From the NCBI RefSeq assembly GCF_900496995.4, contig NC_044027.1:8022743-8086742 (forward strand): a DNA stretch of 64,000 nt, in the 5' to 3' direction. Every line of letters begins with the position of its first letter. Positions within the stretch are counted from its first letter, which is position 1. Shown one piece after another: positions 21,701 to 33,700 of the stretch. Source of the stretch: Aquila chrysaetos chrysaetos. Taxonomy: Eukaryota; Chordata; Aves; Accipitriformes; Accipitridae. A program made the position numbers and the translations under genes. The notes beneath the pieces were generated by a model. The model saw only the letters and a program-made list of their open reading frames with translations, was not told the origin of the DNA and made no database searches.

Positions 21701-24700
21701 AAGCTGGACCAGGAGAGACACCCCACAGCTGCCCTGCTGCCGCGAGGTGCTAGGGGCAGCTCTGGCAGGGTGAATCGCAGACCTGCTGCAGGCGGCGAGG
21801 CTGGTTCAACAGCAGGCAAGGGACACTTGAACACTGGTTTTTCACCCCAAATTGTCTTGTACAGCCCAGGGGGATGGAACCACTGCAGACCAGGGCTCAT
21901 CTGGGGCTGTCCAGGAGCTGGTGGGAACCCTCACTCCAGCTGAGGGGCCAGTCTCTGCCCACCACCTGGCAGGATACAGCCCCTTTGGGGGAGGAGGTTG
22001 GGGTCCCCCAGGCAGCAAGGGCCACCAGGTATCCCCAGGGGCTGGCTGGACATTTCATGGGTGGCTGCCCCAGCCCATGACCTAGCAAGGTGCACACCAG
22101 GGACGGACAAAGGGCCGCGTGCCCCTGCGGCATGGGGCACGGGCAGGACCCCCACCCTGGCCTGGGGGTGCCCACCCATGGAGTGACAGCATGGAGCAGG
22201 AGTGGAGCTTCTGTCCTCAGGCTTGCCAAACAGCGAGCTCACCACTCTGCTTTTAACAGGATTAAACTCAACTTCAAAGGCAGGAGACATCGCTGTCCCC
22301 ATCCCTGCTCCCTCTGACCGGCACTGCCGTATTCAGGCTGCCCCAGTGGGAAGCCCTGGAGGGTAAATCAAGACATACAAAGGTGAGGTGGTACTGGCAG
22401 CTCGGTTCCCAGATAATTCAAGGTTATAACAATTACAGCTCCTCTGTCCTCGCTCCCAGTGTTTGGAAATAAAACCCAGTTCCCTCTGGAGGTGGGCACA
22501 AAGGCCACTCAGCTGCCTGGTGACTCAGAGCCACACAAGCCAAACACCAGTTTAAAAGGGGGACACTCTTGCTTTAAACAAGTGCACAAAGAGCCACTGT
22601 CCCCTGTGTCCCCAAACTGACCCCCAGCCTCCCATCCTTGGCAGGAGCTGGAACATCCCAGGAGCCCCAGGTTTCCCCAGCTCTTTGCACTCTGTTGTTT
22701 CCATCCCCACAGTGATGCAAAGCAGCGCCACAGCCACATGGTGCCAGGTTTGGGGCTGTGCCACCAGTGCTGAGCCCCAAAAGGTGACTGCCACGGTGCC
22801 AAGGTGCTGGCATGGGGCCAGGCTCTCCTGATGGGCAGCGGAGCTGGCATGGGACTGAGGGTGACAGCTCTGTGCCCTGTGGGGACAGCCCTGTGCCCAG
22901 AAGGGGACAGCCTGGTGTGTCATGGGGACAGCCCTGCACCCAATTTGGGGACATCCTGGTGCCCAGGATGGGAACAGCCTGGCTCTAGATCCCCACTGCG
23001 CTCATGGAAAGGCCTGTCCCCATTCCCACCTAGGGGACCGCCATGCCCATGTGTGTCACCGTCAGGCCTGGGGGAACTGGGCTGCATTGGTGTGCACAGC
23101 CCAGCCCTGCCCTGACACCCCTTGGCCTTGGGCAGACGCAGCTGCAACAGCCAACACTTCAGGAGGATGAATGTGACATGGCTGGAAAAGGAAAAAAACC
23201 TGGAAAACCAGCAAGAGCAGCTCCCAGGTCACTCTGAGCCTCCCACTGTGTGAAGCAGCATAAGGAAAACCAAGGCAGCTGTGCCATTTGTGGTTTCTGG
23301 CATTGCCAGCAGTGCCTGGGCTGTGCTGCTCACCTGGGCTAACCAGCTTTATCGCCAAGTTCCCTTTCAGCAGCTAAAAATCCCTGCATCCCTGTTTTGT
23401 TCGGCAGCTGAGATTTCCCCTGGTGATGCCACAGCTGCCACCCCACAACATCGGTGGGGCAGAAGCAGCCTGGCACCAATGGCCGGTTCCTGCTGGGGGT
23501 GCCCAAAACACCATGGTGAAATGCCAGCCTAGGGCTGCTCCCCAGGGAACAGAGGGCCGGGGCTAAGCCCCAGTTCCTGCCTGGCTGCCCCATACCCTGG
23601 CTCTTGCTGCAAGAGGAGCAGAGATGGGGGGGCTTCCAGCGGCCCTCCCAGCCCTGCTTCAGTGATTTGGGCGTGCTGGGCAGGCACAGGGTGCACGCAG
23701 GGTATGCACAGGAGGCACGCAGGGCTTGCACAGGGCACGGCTGCCCTCTCATGGTTGGTCCCACCACCTGCCTGCAGCAGGGAGGGCACTGCCAGGCTGG
23801 CACACAGCAGCCCAGCCCAGGCGCTCTCCCCCGCACCCCTCCTTGGAGCTTTCCCCTTCCCAGAGTCTCCAGGGCTCAACCCTGGGATGCACACAGGGTT
23901 ACCGTGCCAGTTACCGTGACAGGTTTGGGGACAGCAGGGAGTGGAGAAGGGACATGTGTGGCTTCAGCCCCGGGCAGAAGAAACCTGATGTTGACAGTCT
24001 CCACAGGAGGGCATAAAATTCCTACAAATCCATTTATTTCTATGGTCCTGTCCCAGGATGATGGATGCCCTCCTGGCTGCTGGCAGCACAGCAAGCCAGG
24101 AGGGGAGAACTCCCAGGTTCGCAAACTGGGACCCCCTTTTCCCCCCCCCTCTTCCCAAAGTGCTTCTTGCAGCCCGGTGGGGCTCAGCCCTGGCTCCGTG
24201 CTGGTGGGGTCAAGTGGGAGCAGGGATGGGACCCACCAGCCCAAACCACATCATGCAAACCGATCACGGCACAATTCAAATGGCACACAGCACCATGGTG
24301 CTGGCAGCATTTCGGGGGCTCAGACCCCTGCACAAGCAGCACCAGCGAGGTACAGGCAGCCAGCTGCGCACCCAGCCAAAGCAGCTGCAGGATGCACCAC
24401 ATCATGAGGTCCCGCGCATCCCATCTCACCTCCATGCTGGTGCTGCACCGGGTATGCCAAGACACCCACGCACGCTGTCACCAATGGCAGGAACACACCA
24501 CTCATGTGCATCACCCTCCTGAGACCCCCAAAATGCTGCTTTTCACCCCAAAAAGCTGCTCTTGGCGCCTGCCTGCACGGGTACGTCAAGGGAGAGGAGC
24601 CCAGGCTCCTGCCCACGCTCCTGTCAGGAGCTGCAACCAATCGTGGGGACGGTGCGGTGGCGGTAGCTGGGATCCGGGGATCAGCGTCACCAGTAATCGC

Positions 24701-27700
24701 AAGCAGCTCAAGGATGCCTAACCCTTTAAAGGGGCTGCCCACGCAGCAGGCTGCGTGGGCAGCCCCTTTAAAGGGTTAGGCATCCTTGAGCTGTGGCAGC
24801 TTCCCCTGTTTGCATTGCATCCTCCCCCAAATGCAGCTATGGCAGCCCCTCTGCAGCCTCACAGGCTGCCACGGTTGCACCGGACAGCTGGGTGCTGCTG
24901 CCAGACCAGCAGGATGTGAAAGCACCCGTGGAAAAAATTGGTGCCTGGCAAAAGAAGCTGGGCATCCTCAGGATGCTACCGCTCCCCTACATGCTAAAAT
25001 AGATGATTTGGGAGGGGATTATCTTTTTTTTTTTTTCCCTGTACCCATACTTTTGCTGCCAGAAGGTGGTGGCATTGCTTGAGATAACAGGATGTGGCTG
25101 GGGAGAGACCCTGGGATAGTCTCTGTCCTCCCGGCATCCTCCGAGGATGCTGCCGCGGTCCTGCATCTCCCTGACAAAGCCGGGAGAGGACACTACCATG
25201 GTCCCAGAGAAGCTGGGAGAGGATGCTACGGTGATCCCACACCTCTCCGCCAAAGCCTGGTGAGGATGCTACCGCGGCTGCACCTCCCTGCCAAAGCCGG
25301 CACGGAGTGGGGTTGCTATGGAGATGCCAGCGCATGTGCAGCCCTTCTGAGAGGGGAATTTACTCCCAAGACTTCACTTTAAAAAATAAACCACAAACAA
25401 CTGTTAAAGCTGTTCAGTACCTGTGGATGTGGAGCCCATGGCAGGGAGCATCTGCCTGTCAGACCCTTGCTCGCTGCTGAACGTGAAACCTGGACCCCAT
25501 CCCTGTGCCATCTCGTCCTCCCCCAGCCATTACTCCCATTTCAGTGCAGCCCAGCCTCTCTGCCCGAGAGCAAAAGGGCTGCACAGAGCCAGGGCCCCAC
25601 TTTGGGGGTCTCCCCTCTGATTTAAGGGGTGATCCTCCTGCCAGAAGTCTGATGGCAACGAAGGGCACGATGGGCTCTGCCATCCCCCATGTGCCCACCT
25701 GCTCCAAAGCACGGGCTGCACCCTGGCAGGCCCCCGAACGTGCCCAAGACACAGTAACCAGAACACAAAGAAACCCCCCCAAAAAACCAGAGGACTCCTC
25801 CATGCTCAGGTGCAGGGGGAGCTGCCTCTCTGGGACCTGCCACGGTCTGGTTAGCCAGTGCTTGTCCTCCCTGCCTGCACTGCCCGGTGTGAGATGAGCG
25901 ACCCTGTGTGTTTTTGGGAACTCCCCAGGCCTTGGGGTGTGGGCAAAGGGCTGTGCCGGTGGGGATGCCGCTGCTGCGCCAGCAGGGATGCCACCTGGCA
26001 AGCACCAGCTCAGTCCCACGCCAGGGCTGGGCAATGCTGTGGACTACCCACCATGGGCAGGAGCTGGGCTCTTGGAGGGACTGTGGGCTCTGCCCACCAT
26101 GAAAAAATGAATCCTGCCTTAGCAAGGGGGTTTTGGGGGCAGCAGGAGCGAAAAGCAGGCAGAGAAGGGCAGGCTGGAGGAAGACGCTGATGCACTTTGC
26201 AGCAGGCACGGAGGCGGTTCAGAGGCACTCGGGAGCCCCCACCCTGCACCCAGGTGGTCCCCAGCGAAACGCACCGGCAATGGCGTACGAGGGCACGGCC
26301 AGGTCCCAGCTCCTTCCCCACACACAGAGGCCACTCCACTTTAGTTAAAGCAAAAATAATTGGGTGGAGCTGTAATTAGTCTTAATTTGCCTGCTTGTTG
26401 AATCTGCAAGAAAAACCATGGCGTGGGGGGCACAGAAACAGCTCTGCTTACAGCTTTCCAAGCCACATGAAGAGTTGAGGGTCACCCTAAAAACACCGTG
26501 CCCAGCCCCTGGCATCGGCTGTGTGGCCGACCCAGGGTGGAGGTGCCATGGCTGCACCAGGAGCACCCTCCACGCACTGTAGCAGCAGGTGGGAGAGCCC
26601 TGTGCAGGGTGGCATGGGTGACCGTGGGCTGCTGCTCCCAGGGATGCTCTGCCCACCTCTCTGCCCACTGGCACAGCGCAGCCACCCAGGCTGCCACAGC
26701 CCCACAGCTCCCCTGAGAAAGGAGTGGGGGAATAACACTCAGTGCAGCCCTTGGTGCCCTTGTGCACAGCTGGGCAGGGTTCCTACCTGGCACTGCCGAC
26801 TCCAACCCTCCCGGCACAGATGTTGGGAATCACCAGAGGAGGAGATGGCAGCCCCAAACCACAGCCCAACGTCTCAAACCGATGGGAACCAGGTATTGAA
26901 ATCCCAAACACTGGCATGGCTCAGCCCTGGGATGGGTGAGGTGGCGAGCACCTGTTTGCCTTGGCCACAGGGTCTGCGCAAGTCACAGCTCCGTGCACCA
27001 AAAGCTGCTACCCTGCTCCTGCAAAGCCTGGGGCTCTGCATGGCCAGTTCCCCTCCTCTGGAAAGTTCCCACCCCAAAGCAGCCAGGCAGACTCCAGAGC
27101 ACCCTGGCAGTCATCCAGGCCCCCTCCTGTCCCTGGGCTCCTGGGCACCCCTGGGTGCTGGCAGGGTCCAGCGGCACACACAGTCACCAGCATGGCTGCA
27201 TGAGGATGCAGAAGGAGTGGGGTCGGGTCTGTGCGCTCCCCGCGAGCCCCAAAACCACCCCATAACTGCTGTGAGCCAGGGCTTGGGGTGAGAGGGGGCA
27301 GAGCTGCCATCCCCATGGGGATACGGCTGCCATAGAGAGGAGAAGCCAGAGGACGGGGAGCACGGGTTCTGCTGGGGTGGGTGGCTGCCCCAAGGCATGG
27401 GAACCTCCTGGAGCTGTAGATGTGTGGGGCAGGTTTGCAGGCAGGGGAGGGCAGGGGGCTGCAGAAGGGGCTGCTGCAGGGTGGGTGCACCTACCGCTGG
27501 GTGAGAGCTGCTTCTGGATGCATCGCCCGCGGTTGTCCTCCCGGAAGGGAGGCAGGCAGGGGCCGCAGGTGCCTGACCCGGGTGGGCAGAACTCCCGGCG
27601 CTGCAGGGCACAGTCCAGGCTCCGGGGACACGATGCTGCTGTGCGGACAGGAGAAAACAGGTCAGGAGGAGGAGAGGGGTCAAACGCTCCTCCAGGTCTG

Positions 27701-30700
27701 TCCATGACCTCCTGGCATGGGACCCAGCCGCCCCGGCCCCACCTGCAGACGGCAGGTCCCACTGGAATTAATGGGTACGGATGTGCTTCACTGGAGCTGC
27801 CTCAGCCCCCCTTTGCCTTCACAAAGCCATTACTGACTGCAATTAAGCCCAGGCTCTAATGACCTGAGAGTTGTCCTCGATGATCCTTACAGGTTCCTTC
27901 CAACTTGAGGTAGTCTATGATTTTATGACCTGCACAAGGCTCTTTGCTGCCTGCAGGGAAGAGCAGGCAGTACCCATCCTCCTGTATGGGACCCAGAGCC
28001 CCAGGGTGCTGCTGTCCCCTGGGATGCTCCAAGTCCCAGGGTGCCACCATCCCACAGGACACCACAAGCCCCAGGGTGCCACCATACTGTGGGATGCTCC
28101 AAGTCCCAGGGTGCCACCATCCTGTGGGATGCTCCAAGCCCCAGGGTGCTGCAGGACAACCTGAGTCCCCCAGAGCTGGCAGCAACAAGGATCTCCAGCC
28201 CCTGCCTGCACCACACAGGCAGTGTCTGAGCAGGCTGGCAGCTGAAAGCCAACCAGCACAAACTGATGCTTGTGTGGTAGCTGTCGAACAAAAAAACCCC
28301 AAACCAACACCCCCCAAAGCCTCAGCACTGCTGTGACAGGTCATCACAGGCAGCAGCAGCTTCCCTTTCCATCTCTTTGACAACAGGGGAAATCGGAGGG
28401 ATCCAGCCCTCCCCCCGGTGACTCACCGCAGCCCAAACCTCCCTCGTGGCTTTACGGGGCATCTTGTTTCCAGGTGAGACCCGGGGACCTCTCTGATACC
28501 TATGGGCAGGCATGAGCCCCCCCCCACTCCGACCTCATCTGGACCCAACACGCTCATGATGCCGTGGCAGCCAGTGATGGCCAGGAGCAGCCCCGATCCT
28601 CCCCTAGCCTGGCTGAAGCCAGTGGCACCTCCTGGGGGGACACAAAGTCCCTGGGTCCTACACAAAGCCGAGTCCTGAGACCGGGTGATGGTGCCAAACT
28701 GTGTGCAGAGATGGAGAGAAGAACCGTGACCAGCTGGGACAGTGACACACAGGGCTAGCACACAGGTCTCACCTGCGGCGTGGGGCTGTGAGGACACTCA
28801 TCGGGGTCCCAGCCTCCAGCGACAGCAGCAGGAGCTGCTGCTGGGGACAGTGACAGTGCTGGCACTGCTGCAGCATGAGCACAGACATCCCTCCCTTGCA
28901 GGCTGGTGGCAGTGAGGAGCTGGGTACCACCCAGTGCACCCGTGTCCTGGGCTGGGCACAGCTGGATGGCGGGGTGCACAGCTGGATGGGGGTGCAGCAC
29001 CCAGCTGACCTAGTCCTGCTCTTCAGCTTGCCGTGCGTGGCCATGCCCACAGCTTTCCCACAGGCAGTAGCAGGCAGGAGAGCACCGCCGCGGGGCCCTC
29101 ACCAGGAGCAGGGCCAGGCCTGGCAGCCCCCGGCCTGGCAATGAGTCACGGCAGGAGCCGGCTCCCAGCACCATCCCACACTCCCGGAGCCATCCCTGTC
29201 AGCCCTTGTCCACCCACACCAACAGAGCGGGCAAAGTGCCCGCTGTCTGCCCACCGCCGTCCCCTGGGGGACGGCAGCACCGGGGACAGCCCTGGGGCAG
29301 CATGGCACTGAATGCCCCATGGGAAGGGGCACCCCAACTTTAGGGGCCGTCCTGAGCATCCCCATCCCTGCAGCACACTGGGGGTGAGGGGGGCAGCCGC
29401 TGCCATGCCCAGGCACTGCATGGTGGAGAGTCCTGGCACAGGACGGAGCCACCAGGACACAAAGCTCCAGGGCCACCGCAGCAGCTCTGCTCCCCCAGCA
29501 AGGGCGCAGGTGCCGAGCAGGATGCCACCCCAAAGCAACCAGTGTGGGATGCCAAGCAGGATGCCACCCTTTGCACAGCCCTGTTTCACCATTAAACCGC
29601 TCACCAGAGGGTACAACCGCTACCAGTGGTCCCCAGACTGCACCCGGACCCCTCCACATCGCACCCCACAGGGCATCGCATTCATCGCCCTCTGGCTGAT
29701 GATGCCGAAGAAGGGCAGAACTGCCTTTGCTGCAGTGGTTTCTCTTGCAGGCAGGGTTTTCTTAGCAGCTGCAATTAGGGTTGGCTCAACTCTGCGCCAG
29801 GCGCAGCAGCCTGGGGGGATTCGCTCGGGGCCGGGGGCAGAGACCACCATGCCCACAGGAGCGAGGATGGCTACCTGGGGATGGCGTGGGGCTTGGCCAG
29901 GCAGCTATGGGAGAACTAATGCTTAATGGGAAAATAATCGGGTGTTTAAGCACAGAAATAGGACTCAGCCGCCTGCTTTGCCTGCCCCAGGCTTGCTCTC
30001 AAGGCCGTTTTGTTTAAAGATCACAAAACAGCCCAAACACGTGGCTGCTCAGGGGCAGAATGAGCTTTTGGCACTGTGCAGCCCCAGGGGTGGGGACTTG
30101 CCACATCCCCATGGGGCGCTGGGAGGGGGACACTAGAGTCCCCCGCCTGTGCCATTGTGGAATAATTGCTGGAGGTGACTTATTGATATGTCCCCCTCTT
30201 AAGAGAAGGTAAACCTTCTCTGGTTTCATTCTGGGGTGGAATGCAGTGGATATGCAAGGAATCTGTTTCATAATAATTCCCTAAGCAACATAACCTGCAA
30301 CCTTAGATGTTAGCAACACCAGGGGAGCTTGGTATGCTGACTCTGAGAGAAGCAACCCAGAGGGTGGAACGGAGTGGAAACACCGCGGCCAGGCTCTGTG
30401 ATATCACCACATGGATGGGAACTGGATGGCACTATGGAACTGATAAACCGCATAGTTGTTACCCTCAGCCAGCCCTGAACCAGCAGTTCTTCATTTTCTG
30501 TCAAAATCATGTCCTCTGGGTGAACTTTGCTCATTATAATCTCATTATAATACCAAAACACACCTCCATCCCAAAGACTACCCACTTTCAAGGTGTGACC
30601 ACCCCTCACTGAGCATGCGCTCTTAATTTTTGTAGCTTATACCTTTAAAAGTAAAGCAAGGAGATTTTACACCAATCATAATAAAGCTATGTATGACTAG

Positions 30701-33700
30701 AGTGACTCAAGCTCCACCTAAAAATAAGAAAATAGTATAAAAGGGCTTCAGAGAGGAGGAACGTTAGGGAAGATACCATCGTGGACAAGTTGGGAGGACA
30801 TTGCTGACTTCTGGGATCAGGCGATGGGCTGAACCTCTCTTCCCCCCCATAGGGACGTGAGATTCGAACCCTCAGTTATACCGAGTGCTTCCCTGGGAAA
30901 CTCAGAAATCTCTACAGAGTTATTCCACAATTTAATGTTTATTGTCAGCTGTATTATTCATAGTCTTGGTACTTGCACGTGCTTTGCAGACAGTGTATTT
31001 ATCGCTGGCAATCCAAAAGAATCTGCACTTCTGTTGCTTTAATAAACTGTACTATTTATTAATCTAGCCTTCAGAGTTCTCACTGAATGTGACCATACTT
31101 CTTGAGACTGGCCGTGTTAGTTCATTGAACATGACCAGACTGAAAGTACATTGCGCCATTTGTGCATCCGTAATCAAGGTAGTTCAATATATTGAACATG
31201 ACCAGACTTACAGTGTCGAATTGGGCATCACTCCGAATCTAAGCCTAGCCGCCCCCAGCCCCTCTCATATCTGAGGACAAGCTGGAACGCAAGGGGGTTT
31301 ATTTTCTGCCAAATTTCCTTACCCTTTAACGCAACAGAATAAAATTGGTGTCACAGACAGGATTCCCATGGATAAACTGCTGCAAAAATATAAATGTGCC
31401 CCTTCCCAGGCTGGGAAGGAGTGGGCTCAAAAGTTTTGGAAGGATGAGGAGAAAGCGGTAGAGCGCATTGAGCAATGTCAGGCTACGCAAAGGATTAGAA
31501 TGGGAAAAGGTAACAGTGTCATCTGTGCGGTTTTAGGAGACTGTTTATCTTGTGCTCAGCAAGAAGCTAAGGAAGTCCCTGCTCCCAAGCAAATTTCTGA
31601 TGTAGAATATGTAGCTTTGAAGTCGGAAAATGAGGTGTTGAAGTCATCATTGGCCTTTGAGAGGGAGACAGCAGAAAAACTAGGAATCTGAGTTGATAAA
31701 CTTGTGAGTGAGAGTAACCATTTTAAACAACTGTTAGAAAGGATGAATCAGCTATTAGATAAGATGACTGCTGTTGATAGTGACGATGAGATCCACACTA
31801 CTGTGCATACAATTCCGTGGTTGCCAGCGGAGTTGGCAAGAATACAGGAGAAATACTCAAGGCGGTCAGGAGAATCGGAGGTTGAGTATGTGTGGCGAGT
31901 TTCTCTTATGGGGGGAGACCAAATGATGTTAAGTGAGGAGGAAGCAGGTGGTTACTGGGGCCCGGGAGTATTTTTAACCACCATGCCAGGAGATTATAAC
32001 TATTCCTTAAGTGCCTGAGCTGCATGCTGGGCAGGTGGTATAGATCCTCAGGAGAGAGGGGAACCATTGGAGATTAAAGCTACAGGCTACTGCGATCTGG
32101 CTGCAGCAGTCCAGAAAGCAGCCTGCACACAGGCGATGTATGAAAGAGACCTGCTGAGGAAATCCCCAATGCTAGCTCCCATTGATCCTGCACGATTAAC
32201 TTCTCTTATTCGCGGTCTTCCTGATTGTCTCAAGATGTTCGTAGCAAATACTCAAGATCGCATAAAAGCTGCTTGTGCAAATGCTGATCAGTCGTAGATG
32301 AGGTCAGCACACCCTCATACCCACCTGGAGTGAATTTGTACAAGAAATAGATAGGCACGGAAGCTGAATGGGCTGGGTTAGTTTATCCAGTGGAAAGCCC
32401 CCAGATCAAGCCCAGCGACTTCGCCAAGTCTACACCCAAAACCCTAAATCCGATGGGAGGTTCAAACCTAATAAGGAACAGGGTGAGCTGTGGCGTAAAG
32501 CCCTAGATTTGGGTGTACCCTGACAATTCCTGTGCGGTGCCCCTACGATGGATCTCCGTACATTGGTCCAATCTCTGGGTAGAAAGAATAACCCAGCTGG
32601 GAAAAATTGCCTAGCCAAAAAACCCCCAATCCATGTGGAAAGTATGCCTTCTGCACCAGAACACAACCTAACTGACTGGGCAGAATCCCAGCAAAAAAAC
32701 TTCCATCCCTGGGGAGGGCAGTGAGCCACCCTGCCCAGCAGGTACTAGCAATTCAATGGCTCTCTGATAAATGCTCTGAACCTACCATTGCCATTCCTGC
32801 TGGACCTTGGAAAAAATTAGTAAACTTCCTCATTGATACTGGGGCCCAAACATCAGTAGTCACTAAAGAAACAGCACAAACCTTTGGTCTAAGATCTAGC
32901 CGATGCAGGGTTAAATTCACAGGAATTGAGGGTGTGGTAAAGGAATGCCCTACCGCAAAAAATTACTCTCTGGTTGCCAGGGGAAGGGAGATTAACCAGG
33001 GCAGAGGTATTAATTGGTGCTGCACACACTGACATTCTAGGATTTGATATACTACGTGGAGGAATACGGAAACTCCCAGGTGGAACTGTGTGGAGTTTTG
33101 CAGGACATGAAAAGGCATCTTGTTAGAGACATCGATACCCTTACCCTCCTCTAAAATCACCAACGTTTGGCAATATCCATTGACAGCAGCAGCATTTTCG
33201 GGGATTGACAGGGTAGTAACAGAATTGGAAAAAAGGGACATCATTAAAAGGACTTATTTGCCAGTGTGGCCAGCAAAGAAACCAGCGCGACAATGGCATT
33301 TCACAGCGGATTATTGACAGTTAAATGCAAATTCTCCACCTTTAACTGCCGCAGTTCCAAACATTGTGGAGATAGTGACACTGATACAGGGAGCTGCTCA
33401 TCCTTGGATGGCTGCCTTAGATGTTAAAGATACATTTTTCCTGATTCCTCTCCTTGAGCTGGATAAAGGGCAGCTTGCTTTTACGTGGAGGGGGATCCAG
33501 TATACTTTTAACAGGCTTCCACAAGGATATAAACATCCCCCACTATTGCTCACAATGCTTTGGCTAAAGTCTTAGCAGAGATTCCTGTTCCACCTGACAG
33601 TACAGTATATCAGTATATTGATGACATCCTGATAGTAGGAAAGAGCCAAGAAAGTGTGAGAGACACAATGGAAAACATTCGGGAAACAGTAACTGAACTG

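Noticed and set aside
24704..24793. Palindrome as a transcription terminator or CRISPR-like repeat
   Set aside because: This is vertebrate intronic DNA with a single palindrome, no spacer array and no T-run.
31089..31274. 61-codon frame present in both LTRs as a small viral gene
   Set aside because: The two copies are identical simply because the LTRs are; there is no separate evidence of coding.
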